Assembly (NCBI RefSeq): GCF_000382485.1
Contig: NZ_AORY01000001.1
Span: 248,001 to 312,000, forward strand
Source of the DNA: Sphingomonas sp. Mn802worker
Lineage (GTDB): Bacteria; Pseudomonadota; Alphaproteobacteria; Sphingomonadales; Sphingomonadaceae
Length of the DNA: 64,000 nucleotides
Direction of reading: 5' to 3'
The translations under genes were made by a program, and so were the position numbers. The notes under the pieces were generated by a model. The model was given only the letters and a program-made list of their open reading frames with translations. It was not told the origin of the DNA and did not search any database. Numbering within the stretch: position 1 is the first letter of the stretch; each line of letters opens with the position of its first letter. Positions 42,461-51,587 of this stretch are shown here, in pieces.

Positions 42461-42982
42461 ATGGCAAAGCCGGTCAACATGACTGCCCCACCCCAGCCCG
42501 CCCCTTCCCAGATCGCGTCGCCGCAGTTTCTTCGGGAGCCCGAGCTGCGTCGAGGCTTGGAGCTGCTCTACTTCGGGAACAGCCATATTACACGCGCGAT
42601 CGACCAGGGCCTGGCGAAACAGGGGCTGGGCCGCGCGCATCACCGCGCCTTGTACTTCATCGCGCGCCGGCCCGACATGCCGGTCAGCGAGTTGCTCGCA
42701 CTGCTCAACATCACCAAGCAATCGCTCGGCCGCGTGCTGAACGAGTTGATCGAACGCGACTTTGTCGACACGCGGCCGGGCGAGCGCGATCGGCGGCAGC
42801 GGCTGCTGCGCCTGACCGAGGCGGGCGCGGCGTTGGAGGCGCAATTGTTCGACGCGCTGCGCGAGCGGCTGTCGGCGGCCTATTCGCGCGCCGGCATGAA
42901 TGCGGTGACGGGGTTCTGGGCCGTGCTCGAAGGACTGATCCCGGCGGAGGAAATGCCGCGCGTCGAGGCGCTGCGGCGCTGA
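42461..42982 (+). CDS. MarR-family regulator, PetP-like
   Basis: 173 residues. The MarR winged helix: LGRAHHRALYFIARRPDMPVSELLALLNITKQSLGRVLNELIERDFVDTRPGERDRRQRLLRLTEAG. The length and the ITKQSLGRVLNEL recognition helix resemble PetP, linked to the cytochrome bc1 locus of Rhodobacter. It lies divergent to ilvE. Target genes unknown. Confidence 0.83.
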   Translation: MAKPVNMTAPPQPAPSQIASPQFLREPELRRGLELLYFGNSHITRAIDQGLAKQGLGRAHHRALYFIARRPDMPVSELLALLNITKQSLGRVLNELIERDFVDTRPGERDRRQRLLRLTEAGAALEAQLFDALRERLSAAYSRAGMNAVTGFWAVLEGLIPAEEMPRVEALRR

Positions 42983-42983
42983 T

Positions 42984-43778
42984 TTAGCCGCGTCGCTCGG
43001 CCGCCATGGCGCGGCCGCGGTGGATGGCGGCTTCCAGCGTGCGGGTCAGCAAGGTGGCGAGCGCGCGGTCGGCGTCGAGCACGTTCAACCCCTGCCGCGT
43101 CATGCCGCCGGGACTGGCGACCGCATCGGCCAGCGCCGCGGGCGTCCGTTCGTTCGCTGCCGCCATCTGCGCCGCTCCCGACACGGTGGTCATCGCGACG
43201 GCGGCGGCATCGGCGCGCGCAAGGCCCATCATCTCTCCGGCGGCGCTGAGCGCATCGATGAAGCGGAACAGAAATGCCGGCCCCGTCCCTGACAGCGCAC
43301 CGGCGGCCTCGAATGCGTCGGCGTCATCGAACCAGCGTACGAGGCCGAGCGGCGCCATCAAGGCGTCGACCCGCGCCCGCGCGGTGTCACTGACGTCAGG
43401 AGCGTGGACCGCGACGACGCCCTGCCCGATCTCGACCGGCAGGTTCGGCATCACGACGACCGGTTCGGGTCCGGGAAAGCGCGTGCGCAGCATCGCCGCG
43501 TCGACGCCGGCGAGCATCGAAATGATCACGGATGCCGCGGCGACACGCACCGCATGGCGAACGGCCACCTCGTCAAGTTGCTGCGGCTTAACGCCCAGGA
43601 TGACGAGATCGGGCGCGCCGTCCTCGGGCAGATCGCGCGCCTGGATGACGCCCGCGGGCAGATCACGATCGCCGCGGTTGACGACGTGAACGTCCTGCGC
43701 GCGCACCACGCCGCTCGCGATCCAGCGACGGAGCATGGCACCGGCCATGTTGCCGCAGCCGATCATCCACAATCGCAT
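42984..43778 (-). CDS. proC: Pyrroline-5-carboxylate reductase
   Basis: Last step of proline synthesis. 264 residues from ATG 43778. N-terminal Rossmann MRLWMIGCGNMAGAMLRRWIASG; C-terminal helices with GALSGTGPAFLFRFIDALSAAGEMMGLARADA and ASPGGMTRQGLNVLDADRA, the ProC signature. Begins five bases after the YbjN-like gene stop. The start is a conserved MxxxGCGNMA. Length is standard. Confidence 0.92.
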   Translation of the reverse strand: MRLWMIGCGNMAGAMLRRWIASGVVRAQDVHVVNRGDRDLPAGVIQARDLPEDGAPDLVILGVKPQQLDEVAVRHAVRVAAASVIISMLAGVDAAMLRTRFPGPEPVVVMPNLPVEIGQGVVAVHAPDVSDTARARVDALMAPLGLVRWFDDADAFEAAGALSGTGPAFLFRFIDALSAAGEMMGLARADAAAVAMTTVSGAAQMAAANERTPAALADAVASPGGMTRQGLNVLDADRALATLLTRTLEAAIHRGRAMAAERRG

Positions 43779-43783
43779 CGCGC

Positions 43784-44302
43784 TCACGCCTCGCCGTGCG
43801 TTTCGACCATCGCGGCGGCGATCGCCTCGGCGGGTGTCTTGCCGCCCCACAGCACGAACTGGAACACCGGATAGAAGCGCTCGCACTCGTCGATCGCGGT
43901 TTCGATCATCAGCTCGGCAGCGGTCAGCGACAGGCTGGGCTCATCGTCGACCGAATCGACCAAGGTCGCGTTGCGGTACAGCAGGATGCCGCTCGACGAC
44001 CAAAGCTCGAAATGACCGAGCCAGAGCTGCTCGTTCACGAGCGCGAGCGTCTCCCAGATCGCGGGTCGACGATCCTCGGTCACCTTGACGTCGGGGAAGG
44101 CGAGGAACTGCAGCACGCCGTCTTCCTCGCGGAACAGCGCGCGCAGTTCATACTCGGTCCAGCTGCCCTTGATCGTCGCGGTGATTTCCTCATCGTGGCG
44201 ATCACACGTCCAGCCGTGTGCGAGGAAATACGACTCGAGCATCTCGAGCGGCGCCTCGCGTTCGGGTTCCAGGTCAGCTTCGTCGAGCATCATCGACGTC
44301 AT
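43784..44302 (-). CDS. YbjN-domain protein
   Basis: 172 residues, soluble. The sequence PLEMLESYFLAHGWTCDRHDEEITATIKGSWTEYELRALFREEDGVLQFLAFPDVKVTEDRRPAIWETLALVNEQLWLGHFEL matches the YbjN superfamily, a fold of unknown biochemical role that modifies motility and stress phenotypes in E. coli. Start choice among ATGs at 44302, 44293 and 44290 is uncertain. Coupled with proC. Confidence 0.78.
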   Translation of the reverse strand: MTSMMLDEADLEPEREAPLEMLESYFLAHGWTCDRHDEEITATIKGSWTEYELRALFREEDGVLQFLAFPDVKVTEDRRPAIWETLALVNEQLWLGHFELWSSSGILLYRNATLVDSVDDEPSLSLTAAELMIETAIDECERFYPVFQFVLWGGKTPAEAIAAAMVETHGEA

Positions 44303-44357
44303 CGCACATCGGCGCGAAAAACGGAAAGGGGCTGGTGAAAGCGGGGCAGCGTGCGCC

Positions 44358-44615
44358 TCAGCCGTTCTGCGGCTTGTTCGCCGCCTCCAACGCGTCGAGC
44401 CGCGCGCGCAAAGCGTCATTCTCGTCGCGCGCCGCCGCCGCCATCGCCTTTACCGCCTCGAACTCGTCGCGGCTGACGAAATCAAGCCCGCCGACCCATT
44501 CACGCATCCGGTCACGCGCGCCCGCCTCAGCCTCGCGCCCGACGCCCGCCAACGTGCCGGCGGCACCGTTGAACAATTTGGCGAGGTCGCCGAAGATCTT
44601 GTTTTCCGTCTGCAT
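44358..44615 (-). CDS. ubiK: UbiK-type accessory factor for ubiquinone synthesis
   Basis: 85 residues. The N-terminal helix FGDLAKLFNGAAGTLAGVGREAEAGARDRMREWVGGLDFVSRDEFEAVKAMA and a C-terminal coiled coil DENDALRARLDALEA are the BMFP/UbiK (YqiC) pattern. In enterobacteria UbiK assists aerobic ubiquinone assembly together with UbiJ and the Ubi complex. 57 bases after the YbjN gene start, same strand. Confidence 0.82.
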   Translation of the reverse strand: MQTENKIFGDLAKLFNGAAGTLAGVGREAEAGARDRMREWVGGLDFVSRDEFEAVKAMAAAARDENDALRARLDALEAANKPQNG

Positions 44616-44642
44616 GGCGCGTGTCGCTCTCGTTGATAAGTG

Positions 44643-45203
44643 TCAGCGTAACATCTGGGATGTTCCACCCGCCGGCACAACCGTGTCCGCATCGGGGTTC
44701 AATCGCGCGATCTGCCAGTTGAGTACGCCCGCGAAGGCGATCCATGCGAGGTACGGCAGCATCAACGCCGCAGCGCTGGGTCGAAACCGCGCGAATACCC
44801 AAGTCGTCGCCAGCGACAACGCGAAGATCAACGCGATCACCAGCAGCGCCGCGCCGACCTTGTGCGCGCCAAAGAACAGCGGCGTCCAGGCAAGGTTGAG
44901 CGCGAACTGCGCCGCGAACAGGATGACGCCGACGACACGCAGCGGCGCGCCGCGCGCCGACAGGGCGATCGCCAGCGCGAAGCCGATCAGAATATAGAGG
45001 ACGGTCCAGGCGACGGGAAAGACCCAGCCCGGTGGGGTAAAGGCTGGTTTGGCGAGCGCGACATACCACGCGTTCTCGGCTCCGGCCGGTACGCTGCGCC
45101 CCGACAGAAAGCCGAGCAACAGCACGAGCGGCACGACAAACGCGGCCCAGCGCACGAACGACATCCGCAACTGGCCCCTGGACGCGATCGAACCCAATTT
45201 CAT
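44643..45203 (-). CDS. tspO: TspO/MBR-family tryptophan-rich sensory protein
   Basis: 186 residues from ATG 45203; ATG 45164 is an alternative that begins just before the first helix. Five membrane helices. Conserved WYVALAKPAFTPPGWVFPVAWTVLYILIGFALA and NLAWTPLFFGAHKVGAAL plus LPYLAWIAFAGVLNWQIARLN are TspO motifs. TspO binds porphyrins and in Rhodobacter links oxygen status to tetrapyrrole genes. No tetrapyrrole gene adjoins. Confidence 0.88.
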   Translation of the reverse strand: MKLGSIASRGQLRMSFVRWAAFVVPLVLLLGFLSGRSVPAGAENAWYVALAKPAFTPPGWVFPVAWTVLYILIGFALAIALSARGAPLRVVGVILFAAQFALNLAWTPLFFGAHKVGAALLVIALIFALSLATTWVFARFRPSAAALMLPYLAWIAFAGVLNWQIARLNPDADTVVPAGGTSQMLR

Positions 45204-45282
45204 CCCCTTTCGGTCGTGTCGCCGGTGCACGATCGCCGCGCGCGCGTAAACCACCTATTACGCACCCACGTTCCGGGTCGGA

Positions 45283-46035
45283 TCAATCAGCCGGTGGCAG
45301 GGCGGGCAGCGTGGCGGCGATCAAAAATTCGACGTTGCCGTTCGGGCCGGTGATCGGGCTCTCGACGATGCCCTGCACCGCCCATCCGCGCGCGGTAAAC
45401 CAGTCGGCAACCTCTTGACAGACACGTGCGTGGACCTGCGCATCACGCACGACGCCGCCCTTCCCGACTTCGCCTCGCCCCGCCTCGAACTGCGGCTTGA
45501 TGAGCGCGAGCGCGCGCCCGCCCGGACGCGCGAAACCGAGCGGCACGTCGAGCACCTTGGCCAAACCGATGAAACTGGCGTCGCAGATGACGAGGTCGAT
45601 GCCCTCAGGCACGTGCGCGTGGGTCAGGATACGCGCGCTGGTCTGTTCGTGGACGATGACGCGCGGGTCCTGCCGCAGCTTCCACGCCAGCTGATTGCTG
45701 CCGCTGTCGACCGCATAGACGCGCGACGCGCCACGGGTCAGGAGCACGTCGGTGAAGCCACCGGTCGACGATCCGACGTCGATCGCGACCACTCCCGCCA
45801 CATCCCAGCCGAAGTGATCGAGCCCGTGCGCCAGCTTCACCCCGCCGCGTGACACCCAGGGGTGATCGCGTCCGCGTACGTCGAGTAAGGCATCGTCGGC
45901 GAGTGCCTGCCCCGGCTTGTCGATTTTTCGATCACCGACAAACACCAGCCCTGCCATGATCAGCGCCTGCGCACGCGCACGCGATTCGACGAGGCCGCGG
46001 TCCACCAGCATCTGATCGGCGCGTTGCTTTGCCAT
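45283..46035 (-). CDS. tlyA: TlyA-type rRNA 2'-O-methyltransferase
   Basis: 250 residues. N-terminal S4 RNA-binding domain RADQMLVDRGLVESRARAQALIMAGLVFVGDRKIDKPG, then an FtsJ/RrmJ-like methyltransferase: SRGGVKLAHGLDHFGWDVAGVVAIDVGSSTGGFTDVLLTRGASRVYAVDSG (S-adenosylmethionine site), DASFIGLAKVLD and the KPQFEAGRGEVGKGGVV motif. TlyA methylates 16S/23S cytidines in Mycobacterium. Hemolysin annotations of relatives are historical. Confidence 0.92.
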   Translation of the reverse strand: MAKQRADQMLVDRGLVESRARAQALIMAGLVFVGDRKIDKPGQALADDALLDVRGRDHPWVSRGGVKLAHGLDHFGWDVAGVVAIDVGSSTGGFTDVLLTRGASRVYAVDSGSNQLAWKLRQDPRVIVHEQTSARILTHAHVPEGIDLVICDASFIGLAKVLDVPLGFARPGGRALALIKPQFEAGRGEVGKGGVVRDAQVHARVCQEVADWFTARGWAVQGIVESPITGPNGNVEFLIAATLPALPPAD

Positions 46036-46269
46036 CGTGCCGCCTTACCGCGTCGCGCCCGCCGGCTGACAGCGTTTTCAGCATAATTCACCAAAACGCC
46101 TCATCGCGTCCGCGTGTCGTCTCATGCGAAATGCTGCACTGCACGATTGTCCATCGAGTTAGTAGGTAATACTTTTTGGACGAGGCCGCGGTGGTGCCGA
46201 CCCCTAGACTGCGCCGCGGCCTCGCCCTGCCGGCCCATCCTGACGCGCCGGCGAACAAGGAGGTGACGC
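46036..46269. other. Intergenic region with two inverted repeats and an SD for the hydrolase gene
   Basis: Divergent spacer between tlyA and the RBBP9-type gene. GCGTTTT (46072-46078) is complementary to AAAACGC (46093-46099). CGAGGCCGCGG (46181-46191) is complementary to CCGCGGCCTCG (46214-46224) with a 22-base spacer. AAGGAGGTGA at 46257-46266 is a perfect anti-16S match before the ATG at 46270. No RNA gene seen. Confidence 0.6.
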
Positions 46270-46935
46270 ATGGCTCGCGCGATGTCCGACCTGGCAGTGA
46301 CGCCGACGATCCTCACCGTACCCGGCCTCGGCGGCTCCGGCCCCGCGCACTGGCAAAGCTTGTGGGAAAAGAGCCGCCCTGACACGCGGCGCGTCGATCT
46401 CGGCATGTGGGATCGACCGCACCGCAACACCTGGGTTACCAAGCTCGATCAGGCGATCTCGTCGGCGCGTGCGCCCGTGATCCTCGTCGCGCACTCGCTC
46501 GGCTGCATCGCGGTCGCCTGGTGGGCGGCGATGAGCCCGCAGCCTTACGGCTGGCCGGTCGCGGGCGCGCTGCTCGTCGCCCCGGCCGATGTCGACCGCG
46601 CCAACGTCGCCGCCGAGCTCGCGCCCTTTGCTCCCGCGCCGAAGCAGCCGCTGCCATTCCCCTCGATCGTGGTCGCATCGGGTGACGATCCCTGGATCGA
46701 CCCGGCGCGCGCGCACAGCCTGGCGGTCGACTGGGGCAGTCATTTTGTCGACGCAGGGTTTCACGGTCACCTCAATGCCGCGAGCGGGCTGGGGCGCTGG
46801 CCGGAAGGCCTCGAACTGCTCGATCGTGTCGCCGCCGCCGCCGGTGGGCCACATGGAGAGGCCCGGTCACCCGGCGACGCGCGGATGATCCTGTCGCTAC
46901 CAACGACGCGCGACGATCGCCTGCCGCTCGGCTAG
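46270..46935 (+). CDS. RBBP9/YdeN-family serine hydrolase
   Basis: 221 residues. RBBP9-like layout: ILTVPGLGGSGPAHWQSLWEK, nucleophile elbow VAHSLGCIAVAWW (Ser ~77), acid region SGDDPWIDPARA, terminal His in GFHGHLNAASGLG. Such small hydrolases are common and mostly uncharacterised. The start has an ideal Shine-Dalgarno. The C-terminal ~25 residues extend past the family core. Overlaps the convergent membrane protein gene by four bases. Confidence 0.82.
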   Translation: MARAMSDLAVTPTILTVPGLGGSGPAHWQSLWEKSRPDTRRVDLGMWDRPHRNTWVTKLDQAISSARAPVILVAHSLGCIAVAWWAAMSPQPYGWPVAGALLVAPADVDRANVAAELAPFAPAPKQPLPFPSIVVASGDDPWIDPARAHSLAVDWGSHFVDAGFHGHLNAASGLGRWPEGLELLDRVAAAAGGPHGEARSPGDARMILSLPTTRDDRLPLG

Positions 46936-47327
46936 GCGGAGCACTGCGCGTCGGCGTAGCGGACCAGCGCCGCAACGTCGGGCAACGCCGGGACGACACG
47001 GCCGCCCGCGATTGCGCCGGGATCGAGCCGGCGGACGACCTCCGTTGCAAGATCCTCGATCTCGCCACTGTCGAGCTTGAGGAAGCGTTTGAGCGTATCC
47101 TCGGGCCGGGGCACCACGCCCTCACCGTAGAATGGCGCGACCGCGGCGCGCACCGCTGGCGCGACGCGTGGGTCGCAGTCGGTGAACACCGCATCGAAGT
47201 CCTCGGCGGTCCAGGCGGCACGCACCGCCCGCGCGTGACGGACGCGGCGCACCATGGTCCAGTTCACCCACAGCAGTCCGACGACGTACAGCGTGGTCAG
47301 CGCCGCGACCTTCTGCCACCCGGTCAT
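46932..47327 (-). CDS. Single-pass membrane protein of unknown function
   Basis: 131 residues. One N-terminal helix (VAALTTLYVVGLLWVNWTMV, ~7-26) then a basic stretch and a soluble domain of ~95 residues with DFDAVFTDCDPRVAPAVRAAVAPFYGEGVVPRPEDTLKRFLKLD. No family recognised. It starts 25 bases after the dxs stop on the same strand, so it may be co-transcribed with dxs. Confidence 0.72.
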   Translation of the reverse strand: MTGWQKVAALTTLYVVGLLWVNWTMVRRVRHARAVRAAWTAEDFDAVFTDCDPRVAPAVRAAVAPFYGEGVVPRPEDTLKRFLKLDSGEIEDLATEVVRRLDPGAIAGGRVVPALPDVAALVRYADAQCSA

Positions 47328-47352
47328 TCAGCGCGCACCCGGTCGACGTAGG

Positions 47353-49281
47353 TCAGGCGCTCGCTGCCTGCCCCGCGTCGCCGACCTCATTATAGCGTAG
47401 CGCCTTCAGCACCGTTTCGACGATGGCGTCGGCGTCTAGCCCGGCCTGCGCATATTGCACCTCGGGCTTGTCCTGGTCCTGAAACAGGTCGGGCAGTCGC
47501 ATCGTGCGAATCTTCAGTCCCGCATCGGTCAACCCCTCGTCTGACGCCATCGTCAGCACATGTGCGCCGAGCCCGCCGACCGCATTCTCCTCGATCGTCA
47601 CCGCAACCTCGTGGCTGGTCAGCAGGCGGCGGATCAACGCATTGTCGAGCGGCTTGGCGAAACGCAGGTCGGCGACCGTCGTCGACAGTCCGCGCGCCTC
47701 CAGCGTGTCGGCCGCACGCATCGCCTCGCCGAGGCGGGTGCCGAGCGACAGGATCGCGACCTTCTTGCCCTCGCGCACGATCCGTCCCTTGCCGATCTCG
47801 AGCAGCTCGGGCGTTTCGGGCAAGGCGACGCCGGTGCCGTTGCCGCGCGGGTAGCGCACTGCGATCGGTCCGGAATCATGTTCGACGCAGGTATGGACCA
47901 TGTGGACCAACTCGGCCTCGTCCGCCGCCGCCATGACGACGAAATTGGGCAGCGTCGCCAGATAGGTCACGTCGAAGCTGCCGGCATGAGTCGCCCCGTC
48001 CGCGCCGACCAGTCCCGCGCGGTCGATCGCGAAGCGCACCGGCAGATTCTGGATCGCCACGTCGTGGATGACCTGATCATAGGCGCGCTGAAGGAAGGTC
48101 GAGTAGATCGCCGCGAACGGCCGCATGCCTTGCGCGGCCAGCCCGGCGGCAAAGGTCACCGCATGCTGCTCGGCGATGCCGACGTCGAAGAAGCGGTCGG
48201 GATAGGCTTGCGCGAACTTGTCCAGCCCGGTCCCCGACGGCATCGCCGCGGTGATCGCGCAGATGCGGGGGTCGCTCGCCGCCTCGCGGGTCAGCGCCTC
48301 GCCGAAGACGTTCTGATATTGCGGCGGTCCCGGCGGTGCCTTTGCCTGAGTACCGGTAATGACATCGAACTTCTGCACGCCATGGTACTTGTCCGCCGCG
48401 GCCTCGGCCGGAGCGTAGCCCTTGCCCTTCTTGGTCACGACATGAACCAGGATCGGGCCTTCCTCGGCGTCGCGCACGTTTTCCAGCACGGGGATCAGAT
48501 GCTCTAGGTTGTGGCCGTCGATCGGGCCGACGTAGTAGAAGCCCAGCTCCTCGAACAGCGTGCCGCCCATCGTCATCCCGCGAGCGAACTCGTCGGTCTT
48601 GCGCGCGGCGGAGTGGAACGGGCGCGGCAGCTTGCGCGCCACCCTCTTCATCAACTCCCGCAAGCTCAGGAACTCGCGGCTCGAAACCATGCGCGACAGA
48701 TAGGCCGAGAGCCCGCCGACCGGCGGTGCGATCGACATGTCGTTGTCGTTCAGGATCACGACCAGCCGGTTGCCCGCCGCCTCGGCGTTGTTCATCGCCT
48801 CATAGGCCATGCCGGCGCTCATCGCGCCGTCGCCGATCACCGCGATGCCCTTGCCCGGCGTGCCTGCCAGCTTGTTGGCGACCGCGAAGCCCAGAGCGGC
48901 GGAGATCGAGGTTGACGAGTGCGCCGCGCCGAACGGGTCGTACTCGCTTTCGCTACGCTTGGTGAAGCCCGACAGCCCGCCGCCCTGACGCAGCGTGCGG
49001 ATGCGGTCGCGTCGCCCGGTCAGGATCTTGTGCGGATAGCATTGGTGCCCGACGTCCCAGATCAACCGGTCGCGCGGCGTGTCGAACACGTAGTGGATCG
49101 CGGTGGTCAGCTCGACCACGCCAAGGCCCGAACCGAGATGCCCGCCGGTCGTACCGACCGCGGAGATCGTCTCCTGTCGCAATTCGTCGGCCAGTTGCGG
49201 CAGTTGCTCCGGCGAGAGCTTGCGGAGGTCGGCGGGGGTGTGGACGGTGTCGAGCAGCGGCGTCACGGGAACATTGGCCAT
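47353..49281 (-). CDS. dxs: 1-deoxy-D-xylulose-5-phosphate synthase
   Basis: Entry enzyme of the MEP isoprenoid pathway. 642 residues from ATG 49281 ([20 protein letters not shown]); a GTG at 49305 would add eight residues. ThDP motif [48 protein letters not shown] (catalytic Glu), and the transketolase pyrimidine and C-terminal domains are all present. Full length. Confidence 0.96.
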   Translation of the reverse strand: MANVPVTPLLDTVHTPADLRKLSPEQLPQLADELRQETISAVGTTGGHLGSGLGVVELTTAIHYVFDTPRDRLIWDVGHQCYPHKILTGRRDRIRTLRQGGGLSGFTKRSESEYDPFGAAHSSTSISAALGFAVANKLAGTPGKGIAVIGDGAMSAGMAYEAMNNAEAAGNRLVVILNDNDMSIAPPVGGLSAYLSRMVSSREFLSLRELMKRVARKLPRPFHSAARKTDEFARGMTMGGTLFEELGFYYVGPIDGHNLEHLIPVLENVRDAEEGPILVHVVTKKGKGYAPAEAAADKYHGVQKFDVITGTQAKAPPGPPQYQNVFGEALTREAASDPRICAITAAMPSGTGLDKFAQAYPDRFFDVGIAEQHAVTFAAGLAAQGMRPFAAIYSTFLQRAYDQVIHDVAIQNLPVRFAIDRAGLVGADGATHAGSFDVTYLATLPNFVVMAAADEAELVHMVHTCVEHDSGPIAVRYPRGNGTGVALPETPELLEIGKGRIVREGKKVAILSLGTRLGEAMRAADTLEARGLSTTVADLRFAKPLDNALIRRLLTSHEVAVTIEENAVGGLGAHVLTMASDEGLTDAGLKIRTMRLPDLFQDQDKPEVQYAQAGLDADAIVETVLKALRYNEVGDAGQAASA

Positions 49282-49373
49282 CGCGGCCGAATATACCAGC
49301 GTCACCCTCGTGTCGATTGCAACGATCTACCAGCCCGATCAGCGCGGTAGCAGCTTCCGACGGACGCTGTTCC

Positions 49374-49847
49374 TCAGTTGCTGGCGGCGGCCGAGCAGGC
49401 GGCGCAACGGCCGCGCACCTCGATGACTGGGCGCTCGGGCGTGAACCCCGCGTCAGTGGCGGCGGTGCGGACCGCGGCGGTGATGCGATCATTGTCGAGA
49501 TGCGTCGTCGTGCCGCAGCCATCGCACACGAGGAAGATGCAGTCGTGGCGACAGTTGGGGTGCGTGTTGGCGACATAGGCGTTCTCGCTCTCGACCCGTC
49601 GTGCCAGATTGTTGCCGACGAAAAGATCGAGGATGCGGTAGACGCTGTTGGCGGCGACGCGCCGGTCCTGCGCCAGCGACACCGCCTCCGCGATGTCATA
49701 GGCAGACGCAGGGCGGCTGAACCCGGCAAGCGCGGTGAAAACGCTCTCGCGCATCTGCGTCCACTGCTCGCCCGATTGCTCCAGCTGCGCCTGCGCCGCG
49801 CGGGTCAATTCCTCGCCGCCGCGCTCGTGATGATCGTGCCCCGCCAT
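49374..49847 (-). CDS. zur: Zur-like Fur-family metal regulator
   Basis: 157 residues from ATG 49847. N-terminal winged helix with [49 protein letters not shown]; metal site features [17 protein letters not shown] with C-x-x-C and C-terminal CAAC, giving the four-cysteine structural zinc. The H-rich N-terminus [12 protein letters not shown] and the C-terminal pattern favour Zur over Fur. Follows merC in the same direction and precedes dxs. Confidence 0.83.
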   Translation of the reverse strand: MAGHDHHERGGEELTRAAQAQLEQSGEQWTQMRESVFTALAGFSRPASAYDIAEAVSLAQDRRVAANSVYRILDLFVGNNLARRVESENAYVANTHPNCRHDCIFLVCDGCGTTTHLDNDRITAAVRTAATDAGFTPERPVIEVRGRCAACSAAASN

Positions 49848-49915
49848 GGGGTGCGAGATAGGGTGATCGTGGGTGCGCGGCAAGCTGTCCGCGGCTCGCG
49901 CGATCCGCGGGCCGC

Positions 49916-50335
49916 TCAGGCGTGACGGTGCCGATTGAGCGCGTGTCCGGTGGCGAGCACAACGACGCCCACGATCGTCAGCGCCGTCTCGGCCAGATGG
50001 TGTACGCCGTGCGGCGCGATCACCGCCGCGGCCATCATCGCCAGCCCGGCGCCACCCAGCAATAGCGGCAGCGGCCGACCATGCGCCATCACGCCCTTCC
50101 CGAACGCGACCGCGCCGATCAGGATCGCCAGCACCAGTCCGACCTCGTGGATGATCGGATTGCCCAGCAACCCGCCCGCGGTCGACAGCACCGCCACCAT
50201 GACGGTGGTCGCGACGCAATGCACCAGGCACGCCGCCGACAGACCGATCGCCCAGCGATCAAGCCGACTGGCACCGGCTGCCGCCGCATCGGTCGAGGTG
50301 GTCTGTTGCGCCATTGCGGCCTGATCTAGGTCCAT
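49916..50335 (-). CDS. MerC-domain membrane protein
   Basis: 139 residues (ATG 50335; M8 at 50314 possible). Four hydrophobic segments. The MerC core SAACLVHCVATTVMVAVL has the Cys-x3-Cys-like motif of the mercury transporter family, and HGVHHLAE and the His-rich C-terminus NRHRHA may bind metal. With the adjacent Zur-like regulator, a metal (perhaps zinc) import or homeostasis role is more likely than mercury (inference). Confidence 0.8.
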   Translation of the reverse strand: MDLDQAAMAQQTTSTDAAAAGASRLDRWAIGLSAACLVHCVATTVMVAVLSTAGGLLGNPIIHEVGLVLAILIGAVAFGKGVMAHGRPLPLLLGGAGLAMMAAAVIAPHGVHHLAETALTIVGVVVLATGHALNRHRHA

Positions 50336-50344
50336 TCGAGCAAA

Positions 50345-50355
50345 GATACAATATC
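50345..50355. promoter_or_regulatory. Candidate operator GATA-CAA-TATC between merC and ctaA
   Basis: Imperfect palindrome GATACAATATC, 10 bases upstream of the merC start. Compatible with a small Fur-family type site but shorter than known Zur boxes; TACAAT may equally be a -10 element. Weak call. Confidence 0.3.
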
Positions 50356-50431
50356 ACATCGCGGGAAAACGTGCTCCCGTCCGATGATGCGAACTGATCG
50401 ACGCGGCATGGCGCACATTGTATGAAGGGCC

Positions 50432-51496
50432 ATGCTACAGGCGACACCCGGATATTCGACAACGGCGCGCCCGCTCGCGATCGCGCGCTGGCTCTACGTG
50501 GTGGCGGCGCTGATCGTCGCGATGGTGGTGGTCGGGGGCATCACACGCCTGACCGAATCGGGGCTGTCAATTACCGAGTGGAAGCCGATCAGCGGCATCA
50601 TTCCACCGCTCACCACGGCGCAATGGCAGGCAGAATTCGCCAACTACCAGCGCATTCCCGAATATCAGCAGCTCAACCGCGGCATGACGCTGGACGGGTT
50701 CAAGGCGATCTTCTTCTGGGAATATCTGCACCGCGTGCTCGGTCGCGTGATCGGCATGGCATTCGCGCTGCCACTGATCTGGTTCGCGCTGCGCCGCCGT
50801 ATTCCGCACGGCTATGGCTGGCGGCTTTGCGCGCTGCTGGCGCTTGGCGGGCTGCAGGGTGCGATCGGCTGGTGGATGGTCGCCTCCGGCCTGTCGGTCA
50901 GGACCGACGTCAGCCACGTGCGGCTGGCCGTCCACCTTATCACCGCGCTGACGATCCTCGCCGGGATCGTGTGGACCGCGCGCGACCTCGCCGCTCTGGC
51001 TGCGTCGCCGCTTGCGCACCCTGCCCGCCTGACGATTGGTGCGGCCGCCGTGCTGCTGCTGCTGTTCACGCAGATCACCTATGGGGCATTCACCGCCGGG
51101 CTCGATGCCGGCTATGCCTTCGCCAGCTGGCCGCTGATGGGCGACGCGTTGTTTCCCGCGGGCGTGCCGATGCTCAATCCCGGCGCGGCCAACCTCGTCG
51201 ACAACCCGATCGTGGTGCAGTTCATCCATCGCTGGTTCGCCTTCGCCGCCGCAGCCGGGTTGCTGTGGCTGGCGTGGCGGGTGCGGCAACGCGGTCACCT
51301 GCGCGCGGCTGCAGCCGTCGTGGCGCTGGTCGCCCTGCAGATCACACTGGGTATCGCCACGCTGCTGAGCGGGGTCGAGATCGTGGTCGCGGTCGCGCAC
51401 CAGGCGAATGCCGCGTTGCTGCTGATCGCGACCATCGTTGCTGCGCACACGCTCAACGCATCACCCGATCAACGCTTTTATAGCCAGGTATCATAA
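50432..51496 (+). CDS. ctaA: Haem A synthase
   Basis: COX15/CtaA protein that turns haem O into haem A. 354 residues with about eight helices. Conserved GGITRLTESGLSITEWKPISGIIPPLTTAQWQAEFANYQRIPEYQQLNRGMTLDGFKAIFFWEYLHRVLGR, with His in EYLHR, HVRLAVHL, HRWFAF and VAHQANAALL as haem ligands. Type II (alphaproteobacterial) CtaA. It implies that the cell makes an a-type oxidase. Confidence 0.95.
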   Translation: MLQATPGYSTTARPLAIARWLYVVAALIVAMVVVGGITRLTESGLSITEWKPISGIIPPLTTAQWQAEFANYQRIPEYQQLNRGMTLDGFKAIFFWEYLHRVLGRVIGMAFALPLIWFALRRRIPHGYGWRLCALLALGGLQGAIGWWMVASGLSVRTDVSHVRLAVHLITALTILAGIVWTARDLAALAASPLAHPARLTIGAAAVLLLLFTQITYGAFTAGLDAGYAFASWPLMGDALFPAGVPMLNPGAANLVDNPIVVQFIHRWFAFAAAAGLLWLAWRVRQRGHLRAAAAVVALVALQITLGIATLLSGVEIVVAVAHQANAALLLIATIVAAHTLNASPDQRFYSQVS

Positions 51497-51521
51497 TACC
51501 CGTCAGCAAAGCCGCCGAAAC

Positions 51522-51551
51522 CTTGACTTGGACGGGGATCGGCGGCAGTTG
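51522..51551 (+). promoter_or_regulatory. Candidate promoter for rplM-rpsI
   Basis: CTTGAC at 51522-51527 matches the alphaproteobacterial -35 pattern. A 17-base spacer would place the -10 at CAGTTG (51546-51551), a poor match to TATAAT. Weak call, supported by position only. Confidence 0.35.
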
Positions 51552-51559
51552 GCCGGCAA

Positions 51560-51587
51560 CGACGCGCGGGGCATCCTCGCCGCGTCG
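51560..51587 (+). promoter_or_regulatory. Leader hairpin upstream of rplM
   Basis: CGACGCG (51560-51566) pairs with CGCGTCG (51581-51587), with GGGG/CCTC pairing inside. It lies in the leader, 33 bases before the rplM ATG. L13 autoregulation through an rplM leader is known in E. coli; here it is inferred. An intrinsic terminator for ctaA is an alternative because pyrimidines follow. Confidence 0.5.

Noticed and set aside
50345-50355. Zur box
   Set aside because: GATA-CAA-TATC is shorter than known alphaproteobacterial Zur sites, so it is listed only as a weak operator candidate.
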